DNA from: Hevea brasiliensis
Taxonomy: Eukaryota; Streptophyta; Magnoliopsida; Malpighiales; Euphorbiaceae
Direction of reading: 5' to 3'
Length of the DNA: 64,000 nt
NCBI RefSeq assembly: GCF_030052815.1
Contig: NC_079497.1
Location: forward strand, 16,568,258-16,632,257
Within the stretch, counting starts at the first letter, position 1; each line of letters starts with the position of its first letter. The notes beneath the pieces are model-generated. The model did no database searches, was not told where the DNA came from, and saw only the letters and a program-made list of their open reading frames with translations. Position numbers and translations under genes: made by a program. Of the stretch, positions 22,614 through 34,400 are shown one piece after another.

Positions 22614-24050
22614 TTGCGAAAGAGGTGTAAGGGGTATCTAGCTTATGTTAGAGACATTCAGGTAGAAGGTGCAGGTTTGGAGAATGTTGTAGTGGTTAAG
22701 GAGTTTCCTTATGTGTTTCTAGAAGATTTATCAGGTTTACTCCCGGAGCGAGAGGTAGAGTTTGGTATAGATTTAGTTCCTGGAACTGAGCCCATATCTA
22801 TGCCACCTTATCGTATGGCACCCGCAGAACTTAAGGAGTTGAAGGAGCAGCTACAGGACCTACTAGATAAGGGGTTTATTCACCCTAGTGTTTCTCCATG
22901 GGGTGCTCCTGTGTTAATTGTGTGGAAGAAGGATGGGTCTTTGAGAATGTGCATTGATTATAAGCAATTAAATAAGGTGACTGTGCATAATAAGTATCCT
23001 CTTCCATGCATAGATGACTTGTTTGACCAACTTTAAGGTGCAAAGTATTTTTCCAAGATTGATCTTCAATCTGGGTATCATCAATTGAGGGTTAAGAAAG
23101 AAGACATACTCAAGACGGCCTTTAGGACTAGATATGGACACTATGAATTTCTTATAATGTCTTTTGGTCTTACCAATGCTCCAGCCGCTTTTATGGATTT
23201 CATGAATAGAGTTTTCAAGCCTTTCTTAGATCAATTTGTTATAGTGTTCATCGATGACATTCTAGTGTACTCAAAGAGTAAAGAGGAGCATGAGCAGCAC
23301 TTGAGAATTGTCCTTCAGACCTTACAGGAACACAAGTTATATGCCAAGTTCTCAAAATGTGAGTTCTAGTTAGATAGTGTGGCTTTCCTAGGCCATACAG
23401 TATCTAAGGATGGGGTGTGTGTTAATAAGAAGAAAGTTGAGGCAGTGCTTCGTTAGCCTAGACCCATAACTTTGTGAGAGATTCGTAGTTTCTTGGGTTT
23501 AGTAGGGTATTATAGAAGGTTTGTTCAAGACTTCTCTCGTATTGCAGCACCTTTAACTATGTTGACACAGAAGAATGTAAAATTTCAGTGGTCTGAGGCT
23601 TGTGAAAAAAGTTTTCAGGAGCTTAAGACTCGTTTAACTACAGTACCAGTGTTAACCCTTCTGTCTGGATTAGGGGGTTATGCAGTGTATTGTGATGGTT
23701 CTAGGATTGGTTTAGGATGTGTTTTGATGCAGCATGGACAAGTTATTGTATATGCTTCTCGTCAGTTGAAAAGGCAAGAGCAGAATTATCTAACTCATGA
23801 TTTGGAAATGGCTGCAGTAATTTTTGCTTTGAAAATCTGGAGGCACTATCTGCATGGTGAGACTTGTGAAATCTTCACTGACCACAAAAGTCTCAAATAC
23901 ATCTTTGACCAACATGATCTTAATCTTAGGCAAAGGAGATGGGTAGAATTGCTGAAAGATTATGATTGCACCATACAGTATAACCCTGAAAAAGCTAATA
24001 TGGTGGTTGATGCTCTAAGCAGGAAGTCTTTTGGTAGTTTAGCCTATATA
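22614..24050 (+). pseudogene. Reverse transcriptase and RNase H of B
   Basis: The frame is mostly intact from 22614 to 24050, with stops near 23035, 23368, 23455 and 23475. It has [20 protein letters not shown], the catalytic [10 protein letters not shown] near 23247 and [16 protein letters not shown] near 23490. The RNase H block is [19 protein letters not shown] through [11 protein letters not shown], then VVDALSRKS. Most stops are single transitions from expected codons (CAA to TAA at 23035, TGG to TAG at 23368 and 23455). There is little frameshifting, unlike element A. Confidence 0.9.
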
Positions 24051-25423
24051 TCTACCACGAGGAGGCCTCTGATTGGTGAATTTCATGAGTTGTTAGATCA
24101 GGGAGTAGAGTTTGAAATCATAGCTGGATCATTCTTAGCACATTTTCGAGTTATGCCTATCTTGATTGATCGAATTAAGGCTGCTCAGAAGAGGGATTCT
24201 CAGTTGTGTGAGATTATAGATAGTTTTCATCAAGGCCAAGCCAAGGGTTTATGTTAAATGATGATGGAGTTCTTCTTTATGGCACTAAACTTTGTGTCCC
24301 TAATGTTGATGAGTTGAGAAGAGGAGGCACACCATTCTGCTTACACAGTATACCCAGGTTCAACTAAGATGTACTGTGATTTAAGGGAGCATTATTGGTG
24401 GGGTGGCATGAAGAGGGATGTTGCAGACTTTGTTGCTAAATGTTTGACTTGTCAACAAGTTAAGGAAGAACATCAGAGACCATCTGGGTTACTTCAGCCA
24501 TTGCCTATTCTCGAGTGGAAGTGAGAGCATATTGCTATGGACTTTGTTGTGGGTTTACCTAGTACACGAGGTGGTTACAATGCAATTTGGGTGATAGTGG
24601 ACAGATTAACAAAATCTGCTCATTTCCTTCTTGTGAAGACCACATATGACTTTGCTAAACTTGCACAGTTGTATATAGACAAGATTGTTAGTCTTCACGG
24701 TGTTCTAATTTCTATTATCTCTGATCGTGGTACTCAGTTTACTTCTCAATTTTGGAAGCAATTCCAAGAAGCTTTGGGAACATGAGTAGACTTTAGTACT
24801 GCTTTTCACCCCCAAATAGATGGACAGTCAGACAGGACCATACAGACATTAGAGGACATGCTTCATGCATGTATTATGGATTTTGGTGGGTGTTGGGATC
24901 ATCATTTGCCTTTAGTTGAGTTTGCTTATAATAACAATTATCAGGCAAGTATAGAGATGGCTCCATATGAGGCATTATATGGTCAAAAGTGTAGGTCATC
25001 AATTTATTGGGATGAAGTTGGAGAAAAAAGGCTTACTAGACCAGAGTTGATAAAGTTAACTTCATAGAAAGTTCGGCTAATTCGTGATAGACTTTTGACT
25101 GCTCAAAGTTGACAGAAAAGTTATGCTGACCCTAAGCATAAAGATGTAGAGTTTATGATTGGTGATCATATGTTTCTAAGAGTTTCACCTATGAAAGGAA
25201 TCACGAGGTTTGGGAAGAAAGGGAAGCTTAGCCCTCGTTTTGTTGGTCCATTTGAAATTTTGGAGAGAATTTGAGCAATTGCTTACCATTTAGCCCTTCC
25301 ACCTGATTTTGCACATGTACATCCAGTTTTCCATATTTCTATGCTTAGGAAGTATGTACTAGATCCATCTCATGTTTTGCAACCTCGGACCATGCAATTT
25401 AGGGATGATATGTCATATGAGGA
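24051..25423 (+). pseudogene. Integrase of B
   Basis: A zinc-binding region ([12 protein letters not shown] near 24440), MDFVVGLPSTRGG at 24537 with the first Asp, SDRGTQFTSQFW with the second, and DGQSDRTIQTLEDML near 24823, where the usual catalytic Glu is replaced by Asp. The C-terminal GPF module (KGKLSPRFVGPFEILERI) and VHPVFHISMLRKYV follow. Stops at about 24523 (TGG to TGA) and 24783 (CGA to TGA), and others near 25066 and 25273, inactivate it. Confidence 0.88.
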
Positions 25424-25586
25424 GTAATCAGTAAAGATTTTAGATCGACAAATTAGGAAACTCTGGCCTAAAGAAGTGGTTTTTGTCAAAGTCTTGTGGC
25501 ATAATCACTCAAGTAGTGAGGCCACATGGGAGGCAGAATCTGAAATACGAGCCAAATATCCTCACTTATGTGATTCTTTAGGTTAG
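25424..25586 (+). pseudogene. Chromodomain of B
   Basis: Reads ILDRQIRKLWPKEVVFVKVL, then HNHSSSEATWEAESEIRAKY and PHLCDSLG, ending TAG at 25586. This is a recognisable integrase-fused chromodomain, which places B among chromoviruses. Confidence 0.85.
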
Positions 25587-25624
25587 AATTTTATCTGTTT
25601 AAATTCGAAGACCGAATTTCTTTT

Positions 25625-25637
25625 AAGGGAGGAAGTA
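25625..25637 (+). other. Polypurine tract of B
   Basis: aagggaggaagta directly before the 3' LTR. Confidence 0.8.
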
Positions 25638-25966
25638 TGTGGAAACCCAATATTTTATCCATTTATTTATTTTAATTAGCTAACAATAATTTAATATAAT
25701 TATCTAAAAAAAAAGGAAAAATATTTTATTGAATGGCCTGCTTATATATATATATATATATTTTTTTTTTGAAATTAAATATATATCTGTAATTTGAACA
25801 ACCCAGTTCAATAATAACTCTTATCACATTCTATACATAATAAAACTCTTGAAATATATATACCTTAATCATATCTTTTTGCTAAACTTTGCTCTCAAAG
25901 CCTGTTTATCACCTCCTTTTTCTACCAAATACTCTCAACAGGTATTTTCATCATCTTTCATTATTG

Positions 25967-26006
<40 letters not shown>

Positions 26007-27372
26007 TTACGATTTATAATCTAATGTGTTCTTAGAATCCATAAATTCTTACTTCTCTATTCATCACCTTGGATTCTATTTTCAAGAAGATTCGACTATT
26101 CAATTTGTCAGCTGAAGTTGTCTCTTTTATTGAATATAGCTATTGTTTTGGAGGCTCCAAGTGAGTGCTAGTTATAGTACATGGCACCATTTTAGTCCCT
26201 TTTAAAATTTCTCAACATTAAATTTGTTATTAAATGATATTTTAAATCAATATTTTAATAATTATTTTACATGTAACTTTCTAGAGTTTTATTTTATTAT
26301 TGAATTTTATTTTGATTTTGATTAAATAAGTGATTTTATCAATTATCTCTGCATTAGAGCCATTAAGATTCCGGGAATAAGCTTTTAATGTCTTTATATT
26401 GATTGATATCTGACTATAAAAATTTACCGATGTGTTACATTGAATTGATTTGAGATTGATTTGATCTTATTGACTCTCTGGAATTATTGAAATAAACTAT
26501 TGAAATTATATTATCAGTTATTATTTGCTATCTGAAAGTTTTTTTTGTTGATTTTGATTGATTTGTACAAATTGATTTTCTGTTTTGAATTGGTATCTGT
26601 GCCCAGTATCTGTATCTGTTATCTAGCCCCACTGTATTGGACTATCACAGTATTAGGTTGCATTGTTGAGTTATACATCATTGTAATTTATGGTTTGCAT
26701 TAGTATCATATGCATTGATATATGTGAAAGAGGAGAAAGGTATCTAATATCTGGTAGCGCGCTTACCATCTAGCCTTTGGTAATGTGGGGTATCATCACC
26801 CTGGTGTACTGTATCATCAAATTTTTTTTGAATGAACTTCTTTTATATATATGTTTTATGGAATTATTTTATTAATGATTTTGATAGTATGAGCATGATT
26901 TTATTGAATGAAAAATTTATTGTGAAATTAATCAAGCGTCTGCCTGTTCCTATTCCGTTGTGCGCTATCATTATCATTCACTGAGCATTCGCTCAAACCA
27001 CATTTTCTCTGTTTGTTGTCTATTTCAGATCAGTAGAATTTTGCAGTTGATCTAAATATTCAGTCTAGTTTTTAGAGAGGGACAATCTTTAATTTGTTCT
27101 TATGGTATGCCCAAATTTATATTTCCTCGAGCTAATAATTAGTTTAATTTATTGAACAATTTAAGTTTTTATTAGAAATCCGTAGAGACTCCGCAGTTTA
27201 CTTATGGGATATTTATGATATTTATTCAGCATTTTGTTTATTTGGATTTTATTTATTTTTTTGGGATTAGTAAGTGACAATATATATATTTAAGATACTC
27301 TGATAATGCTCGCATGATTTAAGAATACTTAAATTATGCGCCAGTCACGACACAGAATTTTGGGTCGTGACA
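25638..27372 (+). repeat. 3' LTR of B
   Basis: 1735 bp, tgtggaaacccaatatttta ... gtcgtgaca, followed by TSD attta. It is about 240 bp longer than the 5' LTR (1497 bp without element A). The extra segment lies between two TA tracts at about 25745-25761 and 25968-26001. Confidence 0.92.
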
Positions 27373-27377
27373 ATTTA

Positions 27378-27465
27378 TTTCATTTTTATGACATGATTGA
27401 TTTTGATAACTATTGAATAATAAGCCATGTGTTGGCCTTTTTTTTATTTATATGTGCTATAGGTA
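27378..27465. other. Remnant of element C flank
   Basis: Short T-rich sequence between B's TSD and the SINE cluster. By TSD logic it continues the sequence left of 9558. No gene seen. Confidence 0.5.
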
Positions 27466-27584
27466 GGTCACACAAGCCTTCTGCCTTCTCGTGCCCTTCT
27501 AGACTCACCTGAGTTGTTGTCGCTTTGGTGGAGTTAATCCTTGGCCTCTGAGCTAGGATTCGAACCCATATCACCTCACGGTTT
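27466..27584 (-). mobile_element. tRNA-derived SINE-like unit, inverted
   Basis: The reverse complement reads the same as the unit that follows on the plus strand: aaaccgtgaggtgatatggg, a GGTTCGAATCC B box, ttaactccaccaaagcgac, then agaagggcacg. It lacks its own A-box end and shares the spacer with the next unit. It is decayed at its 3' end. Confidence 0.65.
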
Positions 27585-27643
27585 GCGGCTCAATTGGTAA
27601 GAGGCGAGTAAAACCGTGAGGTGATATGGGTTCGAATCCTAGC
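27552..27643. repeat. Perfect 33-bp inverted repeat, 26-base loop
   Basis: 27552-27584 is the exact reverse complement of 27611-27643. The loop 27585-27610 holds the tRNA-like A-box region (ctcaattggtaagagg), and each arm contains a B box. Transcription across it would give a strong hairpin. Confidence 0.93.
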
Positions 27644-27752
27644 GCAGGCCAAGGGATTAACTCCACCAAAGCGACCTCAGTGAGTTGTGCCCGCCTCTGA
27701 AGGGTACGGCAAGAAGGCTCACTAGAGGGGCTTGAGCCGGGGTGTGACACAA
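27585..27752 (+). mobile_element. tRNA-derived SINE-like unit 1
   Basis: An A-box-like ctcaattggtaagagg (27589-27604) and a perfect B box ggttcgaatcc (27629-27639) are spaced as in a tRNA gene. They are followed by a non-tRNA body ending ggggtgtgacac and a short A run. An internal RNA polymerase III promoter is implied. There is no complete tRNA fold or acceptor stem, so it is not a tRNA gene. Confidence 0.65.
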
Positions 27753-27957
27753 AAAGGCGCCTCAATTGGTGAGAGGAGAAGCAAACCCGTTAGTGATAAG
27801 GGTTCGAATCCTAGCTCAGCAGAAGCGAAGGGATTTAATATCCACAAAGCGATTACCTTGTGAGTCGCAGTCAGGCCTCTAGAAGGGCACGGCAAGAAGG
27901 CCACCCATAGAGGGGCTTGAGTGGGGCCCACTAAGCCGGTGTGACAATAAAAGGCGC
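27753..27957 (+). mobile_element. tRNA-derived SINE-like unit 2
   Basis: Same organisation: cctcaattggtgagagg (about 27760-27776), B box ggttcgaatcc at 27801-27811, and a body with gggatttaatatccacaaag and ggcaagaaggccacccatag. It ends cggtgtgacaataaaa. Confidence 0.65.
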
Positions 27958-28016
27958 TTTATTACACGGCTCAAGTCTGGTGGCTTTTTCAGACGCTTGT
28001 CAGAGGATTCACTTTT

Positions 28017-28217
28017 TTTCGCCTCGACTCAATTGGTGAGAGGCGACAAAACCGTGAGTGATAAGGGTTCAATCCTAGCTCACAGGCGAAGGGATTTAAT
28101 TTCCACAAAGCGGACAGTACCTTGTGAGTCGCAGGTCCGGCCTCTAGAAGGGTACGCTGGCAAGAAGGCCACCCATAGAGGGGCTTGAGCTGGGGCCCCC
28201 TAAGCCGGGGTGTGACA
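28017..28217 (+). mobile_element. tRNA-derived SINE-like unit 3
   Basis: Close copy of unit 2. A-box-like actcaattggtgagagg is at 28027-28043, and the B box is damaged (ggttcaatcc at 28066, one base missing). It ends ccggggtgtgacagg. A 59-base spacer without clear identity separates it from unit 2. Confidence 0.65.
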
Positions 28218-28389
28218 GGTAGCCTAGAAGCCAACCTTGATTACATAGCCTGTCTTTTCTAATTATATTGAATGTCTTTCCATTTATGTCAGCTTTTTTA
28301 TATTGTTTGTACAGGAACCCTATGCTAGCCGTAGGGTTGGCTTTTAGTGAGGCCATGGGTCAGCCCTACTTATTTCCTTCTGTCTGTTT
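28218..28389. other. 3' spacer of element C
   Basis: Sequence immediately downstream, on the minus strand, of the Tat integrase end. No gene is recognised in it. Confidence 0.5.
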
Positions 28390-29226
28390 ATCTTGCATTT
28401 CCCACATAGTGGGAAAATATTTCTTCAGGTACCTACTATTGATTGACTTCTTGCGTGGCTCTCTTGCAAGGCTTGCTAACTAATAGGCATTACCTCTGAG
28501 TACTAGATGCACCTAGAAAGGACCTTTCCAGTTTGGAGAACATTTACCAAATTATCTATCTTTGGCACCCATAGGTAACACAGTCTTTTAGATTAACTCT
28601 CCTTGTTGAAAGTTTTACCTCTTTGTCCTTTTATTGTAAATCCTTGACACTTTCTTCTTTTGTGTAGCCATGTGGTTGAATTCCTACATCTAAACTTCAT
28701 CCAAGTCTTCTAGCTTCATGGCTATAGCATGAGTGTATTCATCTGGAGTAAGGCCATTTTGCAGAGAGACACTTAGAGAAGGAACCACTACCTCCATTAA
28801 GAGTATTGCATCATGCCCATAATTCAAGGCAAAAGGGCTTTTCTGTGTCGCATCCCACTTGGAGGTCCTATATACCCACAAGGTCTCTAATAAGAGCAGG
28901 TGCCACTCTCTTGGGTTCGAGTCAATCATCTTCTCCAGGATACCAATCAAGAACTTATTGGATGCTTCTGCTTGCCCATTGGCTTGGACATAATACGGAG
29001 TTGAGATGAGTAGTTTTATGCCATAATCCTTTGTAAAGTCCTTCATATCTTGACTGATGAACATTGTTCCCTCGTCAGTTGTGATGGTCTGAGGGATTCC
29101 GAATCTATAGATGATGTGTTCTTGGATAAACTGAATCATGTCACTTGGTTTCACTTTTTTTGCAGGTACTACTTCCACCCACTTGGTGAAATAGTCTGTG
29201 GTAACAGTAATAAAAGTGTGACCCAT
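28390..29226 (-). pseudogene. Integrase core and C-terminus of C
   Basis: The open block 28690-29226 (178 codons) contains TDYFTKWVEVVPAKK, then TTDEGTMF and NGQAEASNKFL, so all three positions of the DDE catalytic set are kept. Downstream, 28390-28689 reads in broken frames as the C-terminal module (FGKCSPNWKGPF, then LASLARE and LKKYFPTMWEMQ). Stops in this tail make it a pseudogene. Confidence 0.88.
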
Positions 29227-30176
29227 TAAAGATGGTGGATGAATATTACTTATGAGGTTGATAGCCCAACCTCTGAATGGCCATTGTTTAGAATAAGGTG
29301 CATCTCTTTAGCTGGTCTCCTTTTCACTGCACCATATCTTTGGCATTTCTAGCAACCCTTTGCATATGTTATTCAATCTTTGAGGATCTTCAGCTAGTAA
29401 TAGCCATGTCTCTTGATGAGCCATCTCATCTTGATACATGCCTAGTGCGCACCACAGATCCCTTCATGTACCTGCTGTATCACTCTCATAGCCTCACGAG
29501 AACCAAAGCACCCGAGCAACAAGCCATCCAAGCCCTTCCAGAAGAGTTCACCTTCAAAAAACAAATAGTTCATAGCTTGGACTTTGATGCGGTGGGGTAC
29601 TTTAGCTGATGGAGAATCCAGGTACATCTTTAACAAGAATCTCCAATTATCTGTAACGTCCAGGTCACTAATAAATAAATCAACGGGTATAACTCTTTCT
29701 TCTATGGAAAGATGCTTCCTCTTTCTTACTAAAATCATCCTACGTGTCAACTCTTGGGACATTCTCAAGCCAAAAGCTAGATGAGCCAACTCATCAGCTT
29801 CCATATTGGCTTCCCTTAGCACACGTGTGAAAGAAACTTCCTTGAAGCAGTCCAGAATCAATACAACAATAGTGAAATAAGGGGCAAGAGAAAAGCTGCC
29901 ACATTTGTACTCTCTAGTAAGCTATTTAATGACCAACTATAAATCCCCCATAATGTGTACCTCCTCTACTCCTAATTGTTTGAGAATCTCCAAGCCGATG
30001 ATTAATGCCTTATACTCAGCTTGGTTGTTGGTACATTGGAATTCCAGACTAAAGGAAATAGTTGTCCTAGTTCTAATAGGTGACACAATGATGATTCCTG
30101 CACCTGCTGAAGCCTGTATACTAGAGCCATCAAACCATAGGGACCATGGTACCTTCTCTGTATTGTAAATACTCAT
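29227..30176 (-). pseudogene. Archaeal-type RNase H and integrase N-terminus of C
   Basis: The block 29937-30176 reads WSLWFDGSSIQASAGAGIII, then CTNNQAEYKALI and VHIMGDL, an additional RNase H with its D, E and D positions. The block 29442-29861 continues with REANMEADELAHLA and the linker to the integrase zinc finger, including VIQQVHEGICGAH. Roughly 60 bases between the two blocks and the part 29227-29441 are out of frame. Confidence 0.85.
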
Positions 30177-30600
30177 CTCTTGCTTTAGTGAGTCTATTAT
30201 TTTCAGACATTGGTGGTCAGCCAGGAAGTGTACCAGTACCTATCCCTTCATAGATTTCAAGGGAAAATAACTCAAGGTAAATTCTAACAAAGCTAATAAC
30301 CACTTCCTTATCCTTCTAGTAATCAATGGTCTGGACAACATGTGTTTCATTAAATCTGTTTGTGAAACTACATATACTTTGGAATCGATTAAATAATGTC
30401 TTACTTTTGTACAGGAAAAATACAAAGCCAAGTAAAGCTTCTCAATTAGAGAGTACCTGGTCTCTGTATCTATCAGGTTCTGACTCAAGTAGTACACTAC
30501 CTGCTTATGTCCCATTTGACTATCTTGTGCTAGTAAACATCCAACAAAATTAAAAGCAGCAAACAAATAAAGCTTCAATGGATCACCATACCTTAGAGGA
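30177..30600 (-). pseudogene. Ty3-type RNase H of C
   Basis: 30240-30578 reads LYLFAAFNFVGCLLAQDSQM, then VYYLSQNLIDTETRYSLIEK and PLITRRIRKWLLALLEF, matching the first RNase H domain of Tat elements. The first catalytic Asp region is altered (AAFNF). Confidence 0.82.
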
Positions 30601-31485
30601 ATAAGTATCAGTGGCCTGGTGAGATACTCCTTGATTTTGTCAAAGGCCTACTAGTGCTGATCTTCCCATCTAAACTCACTCTCCTATTTAATCCTCAACA
30701 AGTTAGAGAATTCTTTTGCTTTACCTATAAGGTTAGATATGAATCTTCTTAAGTAATTTACCTACCACAGGAATCTCTGCAACTATTTCTTAGTTTGGGG
30801 TAATTTTGCCTCCTGGATGGCTTTGGTTATGTTCTAATCTACTTCTACTCCCCTTTAATGTACCAAGAAACCCAATAAGTTTTCAGCTTTGACACCAAAG
30901 GCGCACTTGAGGGGATTTATCATTAGCTAGTGCTACCTTATCCTTCAGAAACTTTTCCTTAAATGCTCTACGTGTTCATCAGACCTTTTGGACTTCATTA
31001 CTATTTTGTCAATATAGACTTCCATGAAATGTCTCAGCATGTTATGGAATATTGCATTCATCGCCCTCTGATATGTTACACCTGCGTTCTTTAAACCAAA
31101 AGGCATGACCACACACTCAAATGGACACTTGAAGGTAGTCTTTGACACATCTTCTAGAGTAATGAATATTTGATTATAACCTAAAAAGCTATCAAGGAAG
31201 AATAGTAGTTCATTCTTGGTTGCAACATTAATAAGCATATCTACAATCAGCATCCCATACATGTCCTTTGGCATTACAACATTCAGGTCCTTAAAATCAA
31301 TACATACTCGCAATTTTCCATTTTTCTTAACTATAGGTACGATGTTAGATAACCATTGACTGTACCTAATTAGTCTGATGACTCTTACTCTTAAGATTTT
31401 TTTCTATCTCTTCTTTTACCTTCAGGATTACCTCCAGGATTACCTCTCTTAACATTCTTCTAAGTGCTTGGTGGTGAGGTCTATA
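30601..31485 (-). pseudogene. Reverse transcriptase of C (C-terminal part)
   Basis: 31485-31313 reads in shifting frames as PHHQALRRMLREVILEV and QWLSNIVPIVKKNGKL. 30945-31313 is open, with VCIDFKDLN, then MPFGLKNAGVTYQRAMN. The catalytic box reads VYIDKIVMKS, so the second catalytic Asp is Lys. 30601-30944 is the degraded RT connection. The first residues of this frame continue at 55103 on the other side of element E. Confidence 0.85.
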
Positions 31486-34400
31486 TGTCACACTTTACCC
31501 CTCCGTAAGCCATAACATGATCCCGTAGTATACTTAATGAACTACCGTACTTTTCCTACCGATAACCCATTAAATACACTATAAGGGCTTTTAAAACAAT
31601 TTTATTTCCTTTTGAAGGTGGTGAGCACTTTTAACAGGTATTAAAAACTTTTAATTATAGTTTAAATACTAAGTACACATTTTGATAAATTTTATTTTTT
31701 TGCAAATTTTGTAAAAATTTCGGCAAAGTGCCGTCTATAATTGAGAAAAATCAAAAATTTAAAACCTGTAAAAAACACTTCCAATAAATCACTTCACAAA
31801 TCCCAACCTCCAAATAATCTCAAACCAACATCATCAACCACAATTCAACTCAAAATTCTCATATCAAACAATTTCAAAATAATTCCATCAACATTGCATT
31901 CAATAAAGCTAATTTACATTCACAAGTTTAATTTACAGATATAAAATCTAAAAATAATACTATTACAATTTCTTGTACAACTGCTCAAATTTACATTAAT
32001 ACATATGACACTACGATATTTACATCAAAATAACTACAAGGATATAAATAAATATCCATACAAAAAGGTCATTGTAGTCCTCTCAATAGCAACTCACTCT
32101 GCTGCTTTCTCCATGCCCTTATCTGCGACAGCAAAATAAGCTATAGCTGAGTAAAATTTAAAATACTGTAAATAAAACATTTATTGATAAATCATAATTC
32201 AATTAATTCCCAATCTCATTTCACAATTTCCAAATCACATTAATAATACAATTTCGTCAAATAATTTCATAAACACAGTGTTACCAATCCATACACAACT
32301 TAAGTCATGACACAAAATTTTCGATCAATGCCGTGTTGTATATCACGACAAAACAATCTACACCCTCACTAATCGAAATCAATGAGGGAGGTGGCTAGCT
32401 AGCTAATGAGTACTCATCCGATTTCTACCTTAACTAGTAAGCCAGAGAGGGAGGAAAATAATCGATCTCAACCCCATAAATGGAGGAGGAATAATACAGT
32501 ACTGTCATGCTAAGTGTGAAGCCGAAATTAATTTAAAACAATTTATTTAAATATTGTATGCAAAATCAAATCAATTTTCAAAGTCACATTTTCATTCACA
32601 AAGTGGCAATACAAAAGTTCTTAAACTCATAATTAACACAGAAATTTCATAATGCATAGTAAATCAAATTTTCAATGAGAAAATGCTTAAATAAGATTTA
32701 TTGTGCACAAACCTGATTTGAGTCGCCTCTAGGCCTTGACTCAATGTTCCTTATCTTTTCCCAAGTCTTTTTCAACTGAAACAAGCAAATTACAGTGTTT
32801 CAGTATCATAACTCATAATAATTCTAATAAATGAATTTACACCTACTTAATTCTAGCCCTAATTTGCTTAAAATAACGTTCTTTGAAGTTTGCATTTTGG
32901 GGTTACTATTCATAGCACTATTCAAGTCAAAATATTGACTTTCTCATGCTTAATAGTATGTGAATTCCAAATATACCCACATACCACATTTTGAGTGTCT
33001 AATTTATTGGCAATAGTTGCCATTTTAATTTCTAAGTCTCCTAAGAGAAATTACCATTTTTCAGTTTTGGTCCCCTATTTTGCACTGTTCCATTAGTCTG
33101 GTTACTGTGGGAATTTGGCTAAGTGACCTTTATCAAAGTTGTTCCTTATTGTCTTATCTTTAATTCCCTTTTTGAATCACTCTATTTGGAGTTTTTTAGT
33201 CTAAGATATCATCATTTTTCTAAGGCTGGCCGGATTAGTTCAAACCCAGAATTCTGGGCACTTTCTTGATTCTGGCAGTTTTGGTATGCTAAATACAGCT
33301 CACTTTTTGGATGAGTTATGGTCAGAATTTTAGTTTGTATTCTTCATAAAAGTTGTATTTCTATGTCTCAAATTTCCACCGATATAAAATTCAGGTCATT
33401 TGGACTTTTCTACACCATGTTATAGCCAAATGAATAAACACTGTTCATTTGATCATTTTGGTACAATGGCAGTGCACATTACCCGAATTTGACCTAATTG
33501 TTCACTATCTTAATGTTATTTTCTTGGCATGGTTTCTACACAAAAATTGTGGCATTATGTGTCTACTTTCATATCCAATTGACCTCACATCAATTGGGAT
33601 GGCAGAATTATAGTTTTGGTCCCTGAAAGGGACCTAGGTCATACTACCCAAAAGTGACCCTTCTCCAATCCGAATTGCATTACAATTCTAATCACTCCAA
33701 CACATCTCAATTGGTCACAATTGGCCATTTCTAACCTCAATTAGGGTGAATTGTATCAATTGACCATTTCCTCTACTTTTTTTCCCCTAATTTCACGAAC
33801 TCAAGAACCCTAATTTTTGAAATTGTTCTATTAATGCAATTAAAGTCCTACACACTTAATTAAACTCACATACCATTTTTATCTCATCAAAATCATGCAA
33901 AACCCTAATTTTCTCATGTGGCTAAAATTTCTAAATGGTCCAACATACTTGATTTATTTTGAATTTTTCATAATTTCTAAGTTAATTTTAACTACTTAAC
34001 CATGAATTTGAAGAGAAATTGAGGGGAACAATCACTAACCTTTTCTTTGGATTTCAACTCTTCAATGCTCTCACTTTCTTCCTTCTTTTCCTTCTTCAAT
34101 CTTCTTGTCTAGTTGTAATAGCAAGGTTTATCAAGAAAGTTGAGGGAATTTATGGTTGATTTTAAGGTTTAAAAAGCTTAGTGAAGCTTATCAATGGTGG
34201 AGAAATGAAGTAAGAGAGAGGGAAGTGAGAGAGAGTATTTCGGCCAAATGAAGAAGACAACCCAACAATTTTTTTTTCTTTTGTTTTTATGTCTAATTAC
34301 CTTAAACTTTGACTTAGTCAACTTTAATTACATAAATTGCATTTTTGACATCATGTATGATGTCATTTGGATGATGTCATAATTCACATTTACTTTTCTT

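Larger units (their letters stand above)
9563..27372 (+). mobile_element. Chromovirus B (Ty3/gypsy), interrupted by element A
   Basis: An LTR retrotransposon with a perfect 5-bp TSD attta at 9558-9562 and 27373-27377. The 5' LTR is split by element A into 9563-10572 and 21469-21955. The 3' LTR is 25638-27372. A primer-binding site (21960), degenerate pol, a chromodomain and a polypurine tract are in the expected order. Gag and the N-terminal part of the protease are deleted. Premature stops in pol make it inactive. It sits in the 3' spacer of Tat element C. Confidence 0.93.
28390..31485 (-). mobile_element. Tat/Ogre-like element C, pol part
   Basis: Reading leftwards it holds RT, RNase H, a second (archaeal-type) RNase H and integrase. 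This order, with two RNase H domains, marks the Tat lineage of Ty3/gypsy. The right edge is the TSD ctata of element E, and the rest of C resumes at 55103. No LTR of C was recognised in the window. Confidence 0.88.

Noticed and set aside
27585..28217. Possible tRNA genes, because of A- and B-box sequences
   Set aside because: No acceptor stem or anticodon arm and a long non-tRNA body; better explained as tRNA-derived SINE units.
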